From Gemmatimonadales bacterium (lineage in GTDB: Bacteria; Gemmatimonadota; Gemmatimonadetes; Gemmatimonadales; GWC2-71-9): 33,841 bases of DNA. The position numbers and the translations under genes were made by a program. A model generated the notes under the pieces. It made no database searches and was not told where the DNA came from. It was given only the letters and a program-made list of their open reading frames with translations. The stretch is taken from positions 1 through 33,841 of the forward strand of contig JACCRS010000074.1 in assembly GCA_013813435.1 (NCBI GenBank). Direction: 5' to 3'. The first letter of the stretch is position 1. Each line of letters opens with the position of its first letter. Below, piece after piece: positions 32,020-33,841 of this stretch.

Positions 32020-32454
32020 ATGCAAATTGGGCAGCTCGCAACGTTGGCAGGGGTCAATATTCAGACTCTGCGCTACTACGAGCGGCAGGGGTTACTTCCA
32101 GAGCCGGATCGACGTGCGTCTGGCTACCGGGAGTACGAGCCTGAGACCGTGGCCCTCGTCCGCTTCGTGAAGCGAGCCCAGGAACTGGGATTCACCCTCC
32201 GAGAGATCGGGGAGCTGATCTCGCTTCGCGACAATGACTCGGTGCGGCGACCCGAGGTGAGAGCGCTCGCGGCAGCGAAGATCGAAGACGTCGAGCGGAA
32301 GATTCGTGGGCTTTCGGCAATGCGGACCGCTCTCCGCGGTCTCGTGGACGCGTGCTCGTGCGGCAACGGCATGTCGGCCTGCCCTATCATCGAGGCCCTA
32401 GACGAGCCTCGTGCTAACCAAGTGCGCGCCCACGCCGCAAGCGTCCCGGATTAA
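32020..32454 (+). CDS. MerR-family metal-responsive regulator
   Basis: A 144-residue regulator with the MerR winged-helix start (IGQLATLAGVNIQTLRYYER), the QELGFTLREIGELISL segment and a dimer helix. The metal-loop cysteines are C112, C114 and C121 (ACSCGNGMSACPII). The cysteine that MerR proteins carry at the head of the dimer helix is absent here (SVRRPEVRALAAAKI), so the classical three-cysteine mercury site is incomplete. The ATG at 32020 has GGGAGG eight bases upstream; a TTG at 32014 is too close to that box. The operator above fits this regulator. The metal sensed is uncertain. Confidence 0.85.
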   Translation: MQIGQLATLAGVNIQTLRYYERQGLLPEPDRRASGYREYEPETVALVRFVKRAQELGFTLREIGELISLRDNDSVRRPEVRALAAAKIEDVERKIRGLSAMRTALRGLVDACSCGNGMSACPIIEALDEPRANQVRAHAASVPD

Positions 32455-32461
32455 AACCTCC

Positions 32462-32869
32462 ATGCGAAGTCTCTCGTTGCTGCCGAGTGCTGGCGTAGCC
32501 GTTCTGTCGAAGTTCACATGCGCAGCGTGCGTGTCCGCCTATGCCGGTATGCTTGGTTCGGTCGGAGTGGGTTTCGTCGCTACCGACGCGGGGCTCATGG
32601 GGCTGACGGTCAGCTTGTTAGCTCTGGGGCTGGCGGGGGTAGCCTGGTCTGCCAGACGGCACCGGCACCTCGGTCCACTGGTACTGATGTTCGTCAGCTC
32701 TAGCGCGGTGCTCGCCGCGCGTGAGACCCAGGCTCCAGCAAGCGTGATGATTGTCACCGGTGGACTCGTCGTCGCGGCGTCGCTCTGGAACATGTGGATC
32801 GAGAGGCAGACTCTCCGTTGCTGTATCGGCCGAGACCATCCGGCGATGTCGGAAAAATCTCATCTATGA
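32462..32869 (+). CDS. Small membrane protein, MerC-like metal transporter
   Basis: A 135-residue protein with four hydrophobic segments (about 25-40, 43-63, 70-87 and 93-110). A Cys-x2-Cys pair, C20 and C23 (FTCAACVSAYAG), lies just before the first, and CC near the C-terminus. Layout and size fit MerC-type mercury uptake proteins of mer operons, though the match is by eye. It begins eight bases after the regulator stop and likely shares its transcript. No clear ribosome-binding site precedes the ATG. Confidence 0.6.
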   Translation: MRSLSLLPSAGVAVLSKFTCAACVSAYAGMLGSVGVGFVATDAGLMGLTVSLLALGLAGVAWSARRHRHLGPLVLMFVSSSAVLAARETQAPASVMIVTGGLVVAASLWNMWIERQTLRCCIGRDHPAMSEKSHL

Positions 32870-32882
32870 AGGAAGAACCTAT

Positions 32883-33143
32883 ATGGCACAGCGAACGGTA
32901 GAAGTCTTCATAGCAGGGTGTCCGGTGTGTGATGATGCGCTCCAAAGTATCCGGAAGCTGGTGTGTGAGAGTTGTGATCTCCAGGTGCAGGATATGCGCA
33001 CGCCAGGAGCGCAGGCCAAGGCCAAGAAGTATGGCATCAGGCGCGTGCCTTCCGTCGTGGTGAATGGACAACTAGCCGAATGCTGCCAGACAGGGGGCAT
33101 TGATACCAAAACCTTGCAACGACTCGGCGTGGGCACCCGTTGA
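32883..33143 (+). CDS. Small thioredoxin/glutaredoxin-fold protein, cysteine-rich
   Basis: An 86-residue thioredoxin-fold protein. The active site is C13-P-V-C16 after the first strand (VEVFIAGCPVC), and the cis-proline segment is VPSVVVNG. Additional cysteines C28, C31 and the C67-C68 pair suggest metal or mercury handling rather than plain disulfide exchange. A GGAAG box lies upstream of the ATG. It is the last of three genes behind the MerR-type promoter. It has no signal peptide, so it acts in the cytosol. Confidence 0.72.
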   Translation: MAQRTVEVFIAGCPVCDDALQSIRKLVCESCDLQVQDMRTPGAQAKAKKYGIRRVPSVVVNGQLAECCQTGGIDTKTLQRLGVGTR

Positions 33144-33485
33144 CGTTGTCCAGCCACAGCAGCGCCGGCCTGACACGGACTCTGGCCAGCTTTAACTATC
33201 CTAGCCGCGAGGCGAAGCCGCCGAGTGCGAAAGGCCACTATAAGGCGGTGGTGCCGCGTGTTGGTCTTGAACAGCCCCGAGTCTAGAGGAGCACAGAGTT
33301 GCATCGGCGGAATACAGCCACGTGGCTGGGGCTTCATGCCATCGCGACTCAGTTCTTGCTCGGACTGGCTTGGAACCAATTGTCGAGTGGAAACGTTTGG
33401 CCAGTGAACGCGGAATGTCGGATTGTCCGGCATTTGTTTGGCCCCGTTCTTGTTTCCCGAGCCTATGGGGAGTAGTGTTCGCTCC
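33144..33485. other. Gap between the thioredoxin-like gene and the last gene
   Basis: 342 bases with no recognised gene. A 58-codon frame (TTG 33299 to stop 33475) sits behind a GAGGAG box and would encode a short hydrophobic stretch with TWLGLHAIATQFLLGLAW. It may be a gene remnant or chance. No terminator or promoter pair is clear. Confidence 0.35.
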
Positions 33486-33821
33486 ATGAGATCCGCCTTC
33501 GCCGCGCTCCTGCTGCTTCTCCAACTCCAGCCCGTGCTGGGGACGGCGGTGTGTTTGGGACTCATGCAGCAGCCGAACCAGGCCCAATGTGAGATGCCGG
33601 AGCACGGAGCGGCCCCTTCGCAGAGCCTGTCGGAATCCGCACCGATTCCGATCCCCAGCTGCGCGCTAGCATCGGTGTGTGTTCCCGCACCACTTGCACT
33701 ACCCGACTTTGCCAACCCGCCGGGAAAGGCAACCGTCCTCGGTACTGCGCCAGCGATTGCTGGTCTCGACTTACCACTGGATGTTTCTTCCGCACCACCG
33801 TTTCACCCTCCCAGAGTCTGA
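33486..33821 (+). CDS. Secreted protein of unknown function
   Basis: A 111-residue protein with a strong signal peptide (MRSAFAALLLLLQLQPVLG) and a short mature part rich in Pro, Ala and Ser with four cysteines (VCLG, QCEMPEHG, SCALASVC). No domain is recognised. The ATG at 33486 was chosen for the signal peptide; an in-frame ATG at 33465 would add seven residues. Next to metal-handling genes and metal-pump remnants it may belong to a metal-resistance cluster continuing beyond the window, but this is a guess. Confidence 0.5.
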   Translation: MRSAFAALLLLLQLQPVLGTAVCLGLMQQPNQAQCEMPEHGAAPSQSLSESAPIPIPSCALASVCVPAPLALPDFANPPGKATVLGTAPAIAGLDLPLDVSSAPPFHPPRV

Positions 33822-33841
33822 TCTCAGCTTGAGCTGACGGG

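Noticed and set aside
32879-33715. 278-codon minus-strand frame across the last gap and neighbouring genes
   Set aside because: It overlaps two plus-strand genes with clear motifs; its product is low-complexity and matches nothing.
1-33841. tRNA, rRNA, CRISPR arrays, complete insertion sequences, prophage
   Set aside because: Read through for cloverleaf-like or repeat-spacer patterns and transposase motifs; none was found. A tRNAscan-SE and ISfinder run would settle it.

Overview
The window is a high-GC bacterial chromosome segment with dense, overlapping operons. The gene content suggests an aerobic Gram-negative bacterium of the Gemmatimonadota or a close relative. Pointers are an alternative complex III operon, an oxygen-dependent haem pathway, many secreted lipoproteins, a secreted DinB-like protein, an M6 peptidase with a dockerin-like tail, and frequent GTG/TTG starts. 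The phylum is an inference from gene content, not a measurement.

Layout. (1) 32-6954, +: actB-C-D-E-F of alternative complex III, a quinol:cytochrome c/cupredoxin oxidoreductase; actA probably lies just upstream. (2) 7120-9502, -: an ECF sigma/zinc-binding anti-sigma pair and a cysteine-rich protein. (3) 9626-10093, +: a cupredoxin lipoprotein. (4) 10206-14444, -: four overlapping genes that read as a bacterial ceramide operon (serine palmitoyltransferase, GNAT-type ceramide synthase, ceramide reductase) ending in a PAP2 membrane enzyme. (5) 14618-17226, +: a secreted M6 metallopeptidase coupled to a small lipoprotein. (6) 17322-20120, +: a reduced sulfur module soxY-soxZ-metallo-beta-lactamase-rhodanese. 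(7) 20142-21578, -: a lipoprotein amidohydrolase. (8) 21884-29293, +: hemB-L-Y-C-D-E-F, taking 5-aminolevulinate production through to protoporphyrin IX. (9) 29372-30529, +: a secreted DinB-like protein and a stand-alone receiver. (10) 30784-33821, +: a decayed metal-efflux island (RND and P1B-ATPase fragments), then an intact MerR / MerC-like / thioredoxin-like set behind a palindromic MerR-type promoter.

How it fits together. Complex III, the cupredoxin and the haem operon all serve aerobic respiration. The sphingolipid operon would remodel the outer membrane. The sox-like module probably handles protein-bound sulfane sulfur rather than full thiosulfate oxidation, because no soxXAB or soxCD is present in this window.

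The least expected items are the compact ceramide operon with its PAP2 partner, the truncated sox module, and a two-copy nested inverted-repeat element. The repeat sits at convergent gene ends and supplies the C-terminal codons of the PAP2 gene. No tRNA, rRNA, CRISPR array, complete insertion sequence or prophage was seen.
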